Positions 24,901 through 39,900 of a DNA stretch of 64,000 nucleotides are shown one piece after another. Origin of the DNA: Salvator merianae (taxonomy: Eukaryota > Chordata > Lepidosauria > Squamata > Teiidae); contig QVOM02000072.1 of NCBI GenBank assembly GCA_003586115.2, positions 2,198,361 through 2,262,360 of the forward strand, written 5' to 3'. The notes under the pieces were generated by a model. It was not told the DNA's origin. It worked only from the letters and a program-made list of their open reading frames with translations, and did not search any database. The position numbers were made by a program, and so were the translations under genes. How positions within the stretch are numbered: the stretch's first letter is position 1; each line of letters opens with the position of its first letter.

Positions 24901-27900
24901 CCTTAAAAGGGAGGAACTGCCCCCAGTTCTGCAGAGTCTGGGTAGCAGGGAGGATCCCATATATCCTGCCACCCACTCCATTTGTGTGTCACCCAAAGGG
25001 CACAGCAGGGGCGATCCAACTCTCAACTATCCCCTATGGTTGAACCAAATAGATCCAAATTCAAGCATAAACTTTAATCTGCATGGCTTGGTTCAGGTTT
25101 GAGCTGCAAAAATCTGAACCTGCAAGTTCTTACTGTGGTGCAACAACAATTTATACTCTCAAATCTTCTGATGAAAGTCAACCAGGGGCTGAAATTCTTA
25201 TCAAACTGGCAGTGCAGAACAAAGTTCCAGATATGCTAAAAGTTGAGCTAGTTCTCCAAATCCCATCCAAACTCTGACTCACTTGCTGCAAAGAGGAATC
25301 CTGTGAGAAGCCCGTTTCTTTAAAATCAATCTCATCGTCACTGGATGAATGTATATGACAGGTAGTAACCTAGAAACAGAAACATGCCATCAATTAGCAC
25401 AGGAAATAGATTTTAGGTTTTGTTTTGTTTTTAAAAACTTGATAAAAATTTAGAAGCTATTAAATGCTTTCCAGCAAAAGAAGCCCTAACCACCATATTT
25501 AAATCCAAGAGGTTTAAACAAGGTAATTATAAAAGTACAGACTTATTTCTTCTGATAAATGGGAGATGCTCCTATACTATATAAAAGATAAAAACCCAAA
25601 AGATGTGTAACAAGGAAGTAGTTGTTACATCAGAAGGTCAAATATACAAGGTACAGATTGTACATATATTTAGCTAAGAACATGGAAATGGTGCTGGGGT
25701 GACAGAGAGATTATGGGATCCACAAGACATCATGTCTTCTTGTTTTTCTTGGCAATCTTGTGGCTCAGACAATGGATTATACCTAACAACTTGCTTTTCA
25801 TCTGCTTTGTCTATAATTAGATGCTTGTCTACAGTTCCTCCCAATATGTAAAACTGTGTTGCTGATTGTGCCTCCAGCTCAGCATAATCCGATCAGCACG
25901 AAAGCTTCATTTGCATAATCAAGCACTGCACTATAGAATCTGGGACATGACATTAAAATGCAAACTGGGGACAACAAAATCCCATCTGAATTGGATGGAG
26001 ATGCTTTATTTACTCCTCCTAGTATTATGTGAAGTGGGTTCCACCTGTTGTTAAACTTTGTCTCACACAATGTGTACAAGAACATTGCCTCAGGATACAC
26101 TTTGGGCATAAAAGGTGCAGGGTTTGCACTCTTTGGTGTGCTCCTATCTAGATCCACCACTGTCTGCATGTGTTCCTGTCAAGATCCTCCACTCTGTGCT
26201 CTTCAACCAAAGGATTCAAAGTTTGAACTCTGAGTATCTGTGGGCTCATGCAAAAGTGTGTGCAGGGCCACCCATTTCACCTGAAGCTGAACTTCAGCTG
26301 CTCCTTCTGCCAAAGAGCGGTTTGTATCATCAAGAAGATTACCACATTGATGTGACTAATTGCATTCTAAATTTCTATTTAGATACGCCTGAAGTTTTCT
26401 GCACATAAATTTCCAGCAGAGGTATAACAGAGATAAATAGGTCTTTGTTCAGAATTAGGCAGTGTTTGTGTTGTTTATTCAGAATATTTCTTATTTAGAA
26501 AGAATATTTACATAAATGAGACATTGCAGAGATGCAATAAGCTCAGAAAAAGAGTGGTTCCCTTTAAAAAAAGGCTACAATAGTTGGGTTTTTCTGCTGA
26601 GTGAAAAAGGCAAGTAGGGAATGATATGACAAATATGTGCAAAATTACATATGGTAAAAAAGGCCTCAGTTGGGCCTGCCATAGTTCATAGTAGCATGCA
26701 GATGGCAGATCCCTACTCCAAGATATAATCTGGAATAAGGCCAAGTGCAGAAAACACCATAGTTACCATCAACTTGGGACAGTATATTATATCAAAGGTG
26801 ATTACTGCCTCTGAAGCCCAGCTGGGTTTCCTAAATGAGTAAAGTGCTCTTCCACTAAGAACTGCTTGTGTGTTTCCCACAAGGATCAGACTGCCACTGT
26901 GAGAAGTGAACTAAATCAGTCACTTATTTAGTCTGGCTGGATTTTTCGTAGGGGGATTCTATACTGGCCAGTATACTGGACCAGCAAGTATACTAGGAGC
27001 CTCCCTTCTGCACGCTGGTGCTGTCTGAGGGAGCCTTTATATTCAATTGTAACTAGATCAGTTTATATGCTTTAGCACTAATGCACGCAGACTTTCCATT
27101 TTTTTTGGCAAATATAACTTATTGCAATCAATGGAAATTAAATACTACCAACGATTCGGTATTCAGTATCCCCTAAAACACAGACAAAAAGGTTTTTTTT
27201 CAACAGAATGATATTACTCTATCTTTACTAACATTATTTCACAATCTATGGTTTGGATTTAGAGTTCTGGTGAGCAAAAATCACCACACTGCTATAGAAA
27301 AGGGGAAGAGGGAGTAAATTTTACCCAATTCTAATTTTCTCTTCTAGTCCCATGAAAATTTCTTCTAGAGGCAAAAGGGAAAATCAGTGACGATCACCTC
27401 ATGCAACTTGAATTGTGGACTTTTGAAGTGCTGTATCACCTGCTCTCACTGCTCAGAGGCCCCATCTGCAGGCTACTACTAGCTCAGCTCCTGGTCACCT
27501 TTTAAACAACCACTGCAGTGCCCAGCTGTTTCAGCAGTGGGTTACCACAAGGCTTCCCTTCAAGATGAGAAAGAAGGGAGCAGTGGGAGACTGAAGATAA
27601 GTCCTTCCACTTTCATATTATTTGTACTTTAATATAATTAAGGTAGAAACGGAAAATGGAGCTCTGTTAAGCTGTACTTTAAAATCAGAGCTCTGCAACC
27701 TGGAGATGTGTGGTGCAAAGAGCTCACTATACACATGCGCAAGTATATATGGCAACAGCAGAGTGGACCGAAGACCCTTAAGACCTATCTGTACCAGAAC
27801 AAAACATTAAGTTACAGCAGTGACCTGTATCTGGATGTTTACCCAGCATGTTATTTCGAATGCATCAGGTAAGTGCAAGTATGTGTATGTGGCATGCATG

Positions 27901-30900
27901 CTTCTGTCCGAAACCCCAACTTCTTCAAAGATATTTCCCATATAAACACACAACCTTAGTCTCCACAGGATGTCAGAGTAGGACATACTTCTCACACAAC
28001 ACAGGATGGTAATAACATTTCTCAGTAGTGAGCTAGGAAGGCTGTGTTCTGCATTAGGGATGTGCCAAACTGCTGTCCATATTTTCTTACAAAATGATTA
28101 GAGAGACCTGGGACTGTTAGGCGCCTCATTCAACAACCCTGGGCTCTCCTTGGCACCTGTAGGGACAGATGAGTAGATGAGTCCACTGAAATGGTGGCGG
28201 GAATTCACCTCTGCCAGAAGCACACTTGTGACCATTACTGCCCTCTCTGTGGGAGGAAAGGCATCATGCAGGTGCAGAGAGCCTCAGTGCATGTCTAGGC
28301 CTGCACAATGACGTTGTGTGCAAGAGCAATGCAGGAGAGGACAGTAACAGTGGCTGTGAGTTTCCCATGACTTTTAAACGAGACTCACCTATCCATGAGT
28401 TGCTGATGAGAACTGGTATTGTTGGGTTAGGTACCTGACAGTCCCAGACTTTTTTAAGCAGTTTGTAAGAAATGAACTTCTTATGAACTGCAATTCAGCA
28501 CCTCCCTATTCAGCATCTATGACACAGAGGACCCTTCCTCCAAGTGGCAATTTCTGAAGCTTCATCTTATTAAAACCTACTAGATCCACCGTATTCCGTT
28601 TGTTTGTTTCGCCTAATGAGCTTGTGCAGAAATTCTCCCACTGCTCTCTGACTTCACCTGGAAGTTCTAGAAAATAAAAAGAAAGTGATTTAATACCCAA
28701 ACCACTGAATGCTTTCATTCGAAGACACATTGTACTATACTCAATTTGATATTCCAAGATGAACAAATCATTACAACGATTACACACTCATTTCTAAGGT
28801 AAAGAAGAGCACATAGGTCTTAGAATGCTGCTTCAGTCCTACCTATACCCATAAGAGAAGTAAGGCAGGCTAACTGAACTAATTTCTGGAAGAAAATCTT
28901 TTCTTTCTGAAGGTTAAGTATTAAGATTTTATTTTCCCCAAATGTCTGAAAGGCAAGTGATATGGATGATACAACTAATGTCTCTGCATATCAGATTTAC
29001 TATATTATCCAACTGACTATCTTACCTGTGGATAGTTTCCAAATCGGCATATCAATCGCACTGGCCAGTCAGATGTCTAATAATCCATTAATTGCTATGC
29101 AAATGCTAGCTTTACTTTTTAAATTTTTTCATGATACCATCACCTACTAGTGGGTGGTGGGAGTGGAATCTGTTAAAGTAGGCCTTTTTGCCCTGACCAG
29201 CCTAGAATGGTGTAACAATACCATTCTAGGTTGGAAAAGATCCGGTGGCACAGCAACCATTCCCACTTTGAGTGCTAGAACTGAGCCATCAGGCACTCGA
29301 AGTGTGACTGCAGCCTCGATTACCATGACAGTGGCCACGGCAACATCCGGTGCGTGGCCAGACATTTGCCATGGTGATTGGGACAATGTGCCTGATTGCA
29401 CAGCCACAGCTGCACCGCCCCACCCACTCACACACAGCATTTGCACCCAGAAGAACCCTGCTGACTGGGACTGATCTAGCTGCTTCCGATCAAGCACTGA
29501 ATGGCGTTTTAGCTGTCCACAGCTATCGGCATTTGGAAGCAGCTGTAGATACTCCCAGATGCATGGTGGCAGGGCTGTGCGGATGCACTTACCCAGTAAG
29601 CGTCTGCTCGCTCACTAAGGGTTAAGTGTGAACAGGCCTAGAAAATTCTACAAGACAGCATGACTTCTTGTAAACAGGAAGACAAACAGCCATCAATGGG
29701 AAATTACTACCTAAATAGAAAAGATCGGCAGAAATCCAAATCCTCATACAATCATAAAGGTCATTAGGCAACCGTGAGCCAATTACACCATCTTGGCCTA
29801 AGCTACCATGCAGAGTTATTATTAAGATAAACTGAGGGAGAAGGAGACTATATATGATGCAATAAGCTTCTTAATATAACAATCAAATTAACCAGGATTA
29901 ATTTAACTATGTTTTGTTTTAAGGTATTCTAATAGTGTTTTGTGATAAGCAAAAGCAATAAACTTACAGATGATTAACATTAGAAAAATAAGAAAGAGTA
30001 ATGATCAAATCTTTGACAATATGCTCAAGGGTACATCTCTCCATGATTTGCTACTCTGACCAGATTTATATAGAATTTCTATACGAGCAGATTTTTAGCT
30101 GGAAAAGTTTGGTCTTGCTTATGTATTAGGCTTTGACGTTCAGGAGATCAGCTGATAACTCTTATAGTACAAGACCCAATGGGCTAGCAGGTACAGTTCA
30201 GAAGAAATCTGGATGTAAAAGCTTTGCATGAAAGAAAGGTATGAATGGGAATTGGATGTGTCCATTTTCCATACAGAAAAATCAGTAAGCAAATAAATTA
30301 ACAGTATTGTTAAAAATCATATTAGTTACCTTTAATAAGTTGTTGCACTAGTGTACAGTTTGGCCCTTTATCAGTACTGTGCACAATACAATTAGCTATT
30401 CTTGTCAAGTGACCCATGTAACCATAACGCCTTCCTCCTTCAGCCCTGGAAAAGTTCAACAGCGTTCATAACGTAAAAAAGCAAATACTGAACTTGGTTA
30501 GTTAGGGGGTCATTTGGTAACTGCAGATTACAATTTTCAGATAAAGAAGACAATCAAGCGTAACTTGGCTAGTCCATTCTCAGAATAATAAATATTTCAA
30601 CGTCTACCCATAATCTGATTTAAAAAACTATGAAAACTTCCACATTAGATATTAGCAAATTGCATGTTTTGCCAAAATCTTTTATAGACATTCTATTATG
30701 CAGCTTAGCTCTGAGCAATTTTAGTGCAATTTTAACCTCACTTTTCTGGAAGCAAGAAATATGGAACAAAATGGACTTACTTTTGAGTAGCAAAGATCAG
30801 GATCTTACTGTTAATAACTACTACTTAACTTTTTGGGGTGTCTATTCTGACAATGATTTACTTGCTTCTGATAAAATACTTATTTGTTTAAAATATTTAT

Positions 30901-33900
30901 ATACTGCTTCTCATTAAAAATATAATCCCAAAGAGTTTACAAAACATTAAAACCAGCTAAAGCCATTAGTTATATAAAAACATTATTAAAATTAAGGAAG
31001 GGTAGGAAAAAAAGACATTCACTCTGGAAAAGTCTAGGAAAAAAGCTAGGTCTCTAGCTGATACCTGAAAGCTGGAATTGTAAGCACCTCTTGTAGATAC
31101 TTCTCAATTATCAGTGGGGAGACTATTCTAGAGACCCACACGGAGACCCAAATGCAAATAGTCACAAGCTGGCATTCAAAAATTCGTGGAACCCCCAACA
31201 GAAGCTCCCCTGAAGATCTTAATGATCAAAAAGATCTGTACTGATACAGGTGATCTACGTCAGCTAACTGTAGTTAAAATGTTATTTTGCTCTGCTTTAA
31301 AATTAAGACATATCACACAATTACTTCCCATATGTTACACCATATCTTAAATGCATATGGAGCACGGAAGGCAAGCTGAAATACTCACTGCTTTTTCTCA
31401 TTCATCTCCCATGCTTCAAGTATTCGTTCTATTAAATGGCACTTAAGGATAAGCTGTGAAAGAAAAGCCTGTTTAAATGTATGCCTCCAAAAGTCTTTAC
31501 ATACACAGATCATAATCAAAGAAGCCCTGGATGACCTCCACCCCAACAACCTAAATGCTTGTTGGAGGAAGATATGGGCAGGAACGGTTTCTGACAGGCT
31601 TCTTGAATCCACTGAAGTAGAGGCGATCTGGAGGATCATGGCAGCAGGAAACAACAGGTAGCTGGTGTAACAGAGATCCTGAGGTCACACTTTCACAAAG
31701 CTTTGAAGCAGAACTTAGAGCAGCTCGTCAAATCAGCCACAGAGGAGAAAGAAGAGCCCAGGGCCAAAGTCACCTTTACCCTTGTTGAAGTCAGCCAGAT
31801 GCTGAGGATGACAATAGAGCTGTCTAGTTTTGTCTTGGAGGCTGACACCATCATGGAGTGAAGCTTTAAACTCCAGCACACCATGAGAGAGACATGTAAA
31901 GAACTGCAGCACCACCTGCACCCAAAAATAACGCAGCCAGCTCTACATGCATTCCTCAAAGCAGAGCCAAAAAAGAATTGATCAGCCATCACCAGCAACA
32001 AACGATCAGCCTGGCCCATCATGAACTGCCACAATTGGGCAACCACCAGACCACCTTCACCAGACTCATTGGAGGAGAGAGTACATGACCTCTCCCTTCT
32101 CCCTCAGTAGCCCCTTCCATTTCTCTTTCCCCATTTCATCCTACCCTCATACCATCTTCATTCTCTTCAGAAGCCTCCAAATGCAGGAGGCATTCTTCTT
32201 ACTACTCATTCTGGCACTGAACTCCCATCTGGTTTGCGTGTATGTGTAACCCTTCGTGCATGGCATCTGTGTGCTTCAGCAATGCACTCTGTGAAGCACT
32301 CTACCTGGTTCGGGGGCAAGGAACCATGCAATCCTTCATGCATGTCATTTGTGTGTTTCACCATGACATCTGCATGTATCAGCATTATACACTGTAAAAA
32401 CCTTGTTTGGTATGGGGGGAGGGGGCAGGTGCAGCCATTCAGCCATGGCATTTATCTTTTCCCAGCAGGGTTTAGGATGTTTTGGCATTGTCTCCCATGG
32501 TGTTGGCATTGCTTTCCCTTCTCTAGGCTGGCTGGACTGTGTTCCTTTTAATGCAGGTTCCTTTACTCCACTGACTTGCATTGAGAGGCCAACTGTCCAT
32601 TCAAGTCAAGGTATTTAAGTCAACCCAATCCAAGTCAACAGCTAGTGACACTCTTAGAAGCTGACCTAATCCTGCGTTTTTCATTAAAAAAAAAAAGTTT
32701 CTATTTACAGAGATTCAATTTACACAGGGTATTTCCAAAATGGAACCTCTACAAAACTCAAAGAGCAACTGTACAAATTTAAGTTTAAATTCCTATGTAT
32801 GCTTCCAAGAACAGCCCAGATTTATATCCCCTGTTTTGATCACAGAAATTAGTTTTACAAATCCACTGCTACAGAGCAGTCACAATTCTGTAACTAAGAG
32901 GAATCTTCACACAGGGGTTCTAATATTAACTGTCACTGTTACGATTAATTCATATGAGTGTACTTCCCTCTACCCATTAAGGACACTTTCTCATTGCCCT
33001 GTGCACCTATCCAGATAAAAGTTCATAAATTATATAAGTAGTATAATAACACACAGCAAACTACACTACTATGATACCTTCCAAAGAGTACTGGCTACAC
33101 TGTTCTACTATGGAATAAGGGTGTGCAAAACCATTATTCTGAATTACTTAGAATAACAATTTCCATCCTAAATGGGGGCTGATGTTTAGGCAGCTAGTGT
33201 ACTTTTACTGGCTCCCTAACTGCCTTTACCTGGACTAACCTGCTCTTCCTCCTCCAAGCCCGAAAGAGCAATACCAGATTTCATTATTTTGCATGATGAC
33301 ACACCATCATGTAGTGATACAAATTTTCCTCTGGCCTCACAAATACCAAATAATGCTAAATCCAATGGTCACAGCTCCTCCATGACATACCCACTTTTAG
33401 ACCATACGCCAGAACTAAGTAGCTTTTAAAGGCATCTTTTTAAAAAACAGAAAATCCTTCTTACTCCCATTAACAAACTAAGTCCTGTATCTTACTAACA
33501 GTTATTTAATCTTACCTGTATTTCATTAACCTATTTGGTTGATTGTATATGCCATTTATATTGAGAGTATAACACAACTATTCTACAAGGTCAAATAATT
33601 ATAAAACGAGCAACTTACGTGTTTCAGCAAAAGGTTATCTCCAACGGAATTCTGATCTGAGGCAGTACCATTTTCTGTGCTTTCAAATGGACTTGCAAGA
33701 ATTAATGCAATACAAATTTCTACTTGAGTATGTAAAAAATTATTCCATGTGTACTTAAAAAACATATCCTGCAGAGGGGAAAAAAATGAATCAGAAGCAG
33801 CCTTATTAAATGACAACAACTTTCATAGAGCCTAATTTTCCCAGCAAGAAGCTACTATGCTTTCCTTCAGATTCTGAAAATCTCTTCTGGAATCCAAAGC

Positions 33901-36900
33901 AGTGTTAGCAATGATGATTCCTAGAAAAAATGGTCACTATGACTGTGGAAACTTCCACAAATACAGCCCAACTAAGGTCCAAATAACAACAATAAATACA
34001 CAGAAACCCAAACTCTACTTGTCCTTTGAGTTGCTGAAGAATTGTAGAAGTTTTGAAATGTATCCTCCTGGGAATTATTATTTATTCTGGCCCTGGTCTC
34101 CATTTGAAAAAAAATCAGCCTGATGATAGCTCATGCAGAGAATCAGCAGGTATTTATGGGGAGGACTGATACAAGAACTGCTAATGCAGCTGAACTTGGC
34201 TGGTAGTTTTTGTGTGGCACTTTGTGCATTCATGTTGTACAGATGGGCTGAACAGAACCACGGGGAACCACCGTGGCTCACTCCCAAACTGAGTTGAGCC
34301 TTGAACTTGTGCCTCTTGCTGAAGGTTCTGGGTGACCAGGCCCAACAAGGCCTCGTAACAGATCACTGCAATAATTTGTAGCTCCTTTTTTAGCACTTTT
34401 TATGGCCACAGTGGCACTTTACAGAGATCACAGAAGGCTATAAGCTAAGACTTCCAACGTTGTTCTTCTCTAATGTTACCTGTTCCACATACTACCTATT
34501 CTACATGCAGGGCCAGGCAGGCAGGCAGAGCTGATCTGACAATGGCAGCTTTTGCATTCATTAAGCACTAGAGAACATTTTAGATCAAACTGGCTTGTAT
34601 AGAACGGAGGGGTTCCACTGGAGCAAAAATGGAACCAAACTGCTGGCACATAAACTGGTAGAGCACTTTATGCATTTATAATTGGACAGACGACAACAAG
34701 AATGGAAGAGCATCTGATTCCCTAAGAAGAGAACGAAAATAATTATGTCTGTTAAATGTAATTGACTAGGGGAAACATAAGGGAAACAGTATTATCTAAG
34801 AAGATACAGAAAAAGATGTTCTACAAGATGATACAGTTACTTGGACCTGGCAAATTGGTAAGAGGCAACGAGACATGAATATTTTGGTTACAAGTTCCAA
34901 AGAAAGAACTATCTTGTGCGTATAATGTATCATCAAATCATGCTAGTCTGAATTCCCAAATGTGTACAGTCCTTCACTAAATCACGAAGAATAGCGATAA
35001 ATCACAAATAATATCGGTGAAGTACTATCACCACTCCCTACCCAAACTACCTTGAAATAAAGAATGAAATCAGAGAGACCAAAGAGGTAATCTTATAATA
35101 AGGGAAACCTTTAATTACTCACACATTTACAGGATAAATATTTGATCAAGTTAATATAGAAAGGTAAAATTCTTTGAAACTATAATTCACTATATGCTGA
35201 GACAGTTGTTCTTGGAACTAGACTGGGAAGAGGTAATCCTGGACTCAGCTTTATGCAGCATTCAGAATGTAGTGGGAGAAATAATCTAGATGAACTGATC
35301 CGGAATAGTGACCACAGTGGATTAAATTCACCCTTTACAGAAATGGAGAATTGCAAAACAAGTCCTACACAGTCACAGTGAAAACGAAGTAAAGAGGAAT
35401 GTCAATGAGACACATTTTCTCCAAAAGGTCTGGTTATTTAAAGACACAATAAATATTAAGAGAAGAATAACTGATGCCAAGAAATGGCAAGCGTGCCAGA
35501 GGCAAGGATACTATCAGAGGTAAGAAAGTATTCTTCAGAAAGTGGAAGACCTATCCTAATGAAGAAATAAATGGAAATACAACATTTGACAAAAGAAATG
35601 CAGATCACAATGGATCGAACAAAAAAACTTGAGGACTAAATGCCAGAACTGTGAAGACAGATAATAAATATTTTAAAAATGTATTAAAAGCAGGGTTATC
35701 CTCTGGATACTAGGATAAGCATTAGTTAAATGGATCTGTGAAGGTGAAAACCATTCCTTCGCTATTGGCTCCTAAGAAAACAGTATATTTTCTTCAGTGT
35801 TTTCAATTATTTTGTGCAAGTTCCTAAGTTCTTCCAAACATTAGTTCCCCAATCCTCACTTTCCCATCAAGACTATAATTCAGTACAGCACTTGGGATTT
35901 TGCTATCTATGAGAAAGCCTAATCCACCCAAATGCAGAGGAACTATTATGATGAATTTCAAAAACTAAATAATATTAATAATCATAAAAGTGCAATTCCT
36001 GGAATTTACTGAAAGTAATATATAATACTGATTGCTTTTGTTGATCTAACCACTTGCCTATTTCTTTCGACATATTCAATCAATGAAACAGTTTCCCATT
36101 TTTCCAGAAAATGTGTAAGTATTTTCCTATGGGGCATGTGAGATCACAGATCCCTATGGCCTTTATTTCCCATAAATTTACACAATTGCTCCTCATTAAA
36201 AATGCTGATTATAGATCATCACTAAAGTACATGAACTTTGCTTGCTACACACAGAACTTATGGAGAAAAAATTCTAACAATCAATTATACAACTGTAACT
36301 TTTTGTATTATGTATAATATACATGCATATATGTATGCTAATCAGTGTTTTCCTAATCAAAACCTCAACCATCCATCCAGAGATTGTCATTTGCCTTATA
36401 AGGAACAAAATATAAATATCTTGAGTTATCCTTAATTGCTGTGTTCCTAACTTATACACTCTCATGGCTTTTCCAAAACTTCAGTTTTTCCAAAGTTTCA
36501 GATCTGTAAGAAAATAAAAGATGCTCTGCTGCATTTGTCCATCTAATCAAGCAACCTGTTCTCACACTGGCTAAACGGATGCCTATGGAACCCTTGCACA
36601 GAAAACATGAGCTTAACAGCACTCCCACCACTTGCATTCCTAAGCTACTTCTCTTCAGAGGCATACAACCATATTACTAGCTATGCAAATTAATAGTCTT
36701 GCTAATAAAAACCTAAACTGGTTTACAAATTCTGCTTTCCCCTTACAAAATATGGTGCTTTGGTTCCAAGTAAACCACTGCATTTTGCAAAACAGCACTG
36801 TTTCATCAACTGTAGCTGTGGTTCACTTAATCTCCAGCTTGCTTCTCGTGACAGTGGCTGCTTGCACTACTGTGCTACATGAGGGATGGCACATTTTACC

Positions 36901-39900
36901 GACTATGATTCGCAGCAAATTTGCGAAAGTAAAACGAAGAAAAAATTAAGATTATATTAAAAACAAATAATAACCTCTTAAGACTAAGGAATAATACACT
37001 ATTATATAAGTAATAGGAGTCCTATTAGTTACTATCTTTTACACTATGGTCTGCCTCGGAGATAGGTCTTCAGTTGCTGTGTGAAAGATGTTAGATCTGA
37101 CATGACACTGCTACAAATGGGGAGCAATACTCTCAAGGTCGAGTTGTGATCAGCCACCAACAACAAATCTATCCTTTGCCTAGCTGCCTAATTCACTACT
37201 ATATGTTGCAGTAAATTCCACAGTTAACACATACTGGACCTATGTTATATCATCTAGCCCCCAGCTTCATGGATGACAGAAGATTCTAATATATTTTGAA
37301 AAGCATGTACCATACAACTTATATCCCTTACTCACTTTAAAAAAAACCTGAAAACCCAATAACCCACACAACATACAGTTCAATCATTGAATGTGAATAA
37401 TGAAGTTAAACACTTATTTCATGTCTCATTTAATGGCAGCAGTATTTTCACCTGTGTCATTTATGTCATTCTGAGAAACACTAGGAACAACTAGCACAAT
37501 CAAAGAGAGTTAAGAACAATACCGTCTTAAAATTCTACAAAAGATAAGAAAGTGAATCTTGCAAATATTTATCTTACCAGTATAACTCCTATGCTATTGA
37601 GCTCTATAAATTCCAGGTTTACACTGTTTGTGTTTGTTTGCAGAAGGCTGGATATTAACCTAATCACATTTAACCTAGTGTTTCCTACAGGTGGATCCAA
37701 CACGCCCCATGTTGTCTTCATAACACTTTTCTAGATAAAAAAAGATAGTATAAAACATTAAAATAATACTTGGACTCCAAAGAACAACTTACCTATAAGG
37801 ATGGGGAAAACCCATACATGAGGTAATCACACAATCATGTCAGCAATACTTAGCACAATATGTATCAGAGTATACAATATTAGTTACAAAGACTTTGTAG
37901 AATATGAATTCCTTGGCCAGCTTGTTAAAGGTGAATTCTTCTCCCTCAAGTTTTGAAGAACTGTACTTCTTCTGCAAAAGGCCAAAACAAAGATGAAGAC
38001 TCAGACCCTCCCATTCCACATGCACAGAGAAGCGGCAAGGTCACGTCACTTCATGCAAGGCCAGGACAAAGTAAAGAACTGCTACAGGTATGTCTTGCTG
38101 TTTTGCCCTACCACAGTGACAGGCATCAAACAGGATTGCAGAACTGTGACTTTTTGCCTTTAATGAATCCTCAAAAGAAAGGGAAAATAATCTATACCCA
38201 GCCATGCCAGCAGCCAGATACGGCAAGATTACAGAACCCGGGAGGCATAATGCAGTTAAAAAATTCTGATTCAACTGCTTTGCACTGATAGTGCAATAAA
38301 AGAAAGAGGATGAACACAACGTGATGCCCTTTTCTGGATTCATAAGATCAAAGTTTTCTCAGAGAGAGAAGAAATCAGTTCAAAGTTTATCAGTGTTTAT
38401 TCTTGTCACCTAACTTCTGAGATGCCCAAAGCAGCTATTGTAATTATAAAAGGTGAATTTTTAAAAAGGCAGACATAGCACAGCAGATAAAATATAACAA
38501 CATATGGCAATAACAGTAGGCCATCAGCCTGTAGAACACATTACTGTTCACTTCTCAGTTCTGCTAAAAGGAACAGAGGTTTTCACAACAGCTTTCACAA
38601 CCTAGGCATTATAACAGAAAAGTCCTTCAACCATCTCCCCACCAATCATATCCTAAGTGTTTTTTCAGGTACATTTTACAGAACACGTTATTCTATAAGC
38701 TATTTGTGGGTGTCTATGAGATTTTTATAAAAATAAAACACATAAAACAACGTTTGGTTTGAGAAGATATCCGGGAAGTACTTCTTCCACAAGCATAGCT
38801 ACTCCACCTTTCTCTAACTAACACTGCTATGCCAACTACAAATTAGCCAAGATGAATGCAGGATCCATCCTTGATTTTTCCTGCCTGCATATATGCAAAA
38901 ACGCCAGGACAATCACCATTCAAGCAGCAACTTCTCATATAGCACCTACATGTGGTTATAGATAAAAACACTTGGCCTTTTAAACACAAGGAGGATGCTC
39001 ACTTTGACACAGCCTTCAAGGAGTTTAGCTAGGGCTTTAATAGAACTGCAGACAACACCAATAGAAAAATCTCAGAGCCATCACAAAACTATCTAGATAA
39101 AATCTAGCCATCTCTAAGGTGAATTGATCTAGCAGACATATGTCTCTACAGAGATTTAGTCTCAGCAAACTCAAATCGTATCATGACAAACTGGGCAACA
39201 GTCATCCTTTGAATATTGTGGTTAAGTTCATACTACTAATTGTGTAGTGCAAAGCCACATCAAACAAGTTATTGGGATTAGGGAAACCACAGCTCACTGG
39301 ATTTCTTTGGTGATGGGATTTCACATCAAAATCTAAGGGCCTGTTCACACTTACCCACTGGTGAGCTGCTGGATGGTCATTGGACAGGCCAATCTGCACA
39401 CCACTGCGTGCACCTCGCTCACAAACACTATTAGCTGTGGATAACTAAAACATTGTCCATAGCTTGACCAGGAGTAGCTGGATGGCTCCTGGTCAGCAGC
39501 ATTTGTACCCTTTTCTAGGTCGCAGGTGCATGGCTGCAGGTGCACAGTTGCATGCCACATCCCGATAACCATGGCACAATCTGGCCACGTGCCAAATGTT
39601 GCCGTGGCAGCTGTCATCTGATTGTGCCTGCTCAGGATGGGCCATTTGCACTTTGACTGCTGGTAGCCTAGTATGGGGCTATTCCAGTCCTCAAAGTGCA
39701 GATGGCCACCCATGTTCTGGTTCCCCACCAGTTCAGTATGATATTATACCGTACAAGGCTGATAGGTGCAAACAGGCCCTAAGTAATCTTATTAGAGATC
39801 TGAATGGGAGAGGTGGCCTACTAAAGAGTCTCATTTAGGGTCTTGCATACTAAGAATCTAACCCTGAATCTGGGCCAGGAGCTAACTGGCAACAAGCACA

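Larger units (their letters stand above)
31454..33618 (-). other. PPP6R3: PPP6R3 intron 9
   Basis: Contains a decayed reading frame (31616-32110), a copy of the repeat also found near 59 kb (32460-32765) and a lone hAT-like end AAGGGTGTGCAAAACC at about 33118. Confidence 0.8.

Noticed and set aside
26960..26975. Perfect 16-bp palindrome TATACTGGCCAGTATA.
   Set aside because: Too short to carry meaning in a 64-kb AT-rich window and without associated structure.
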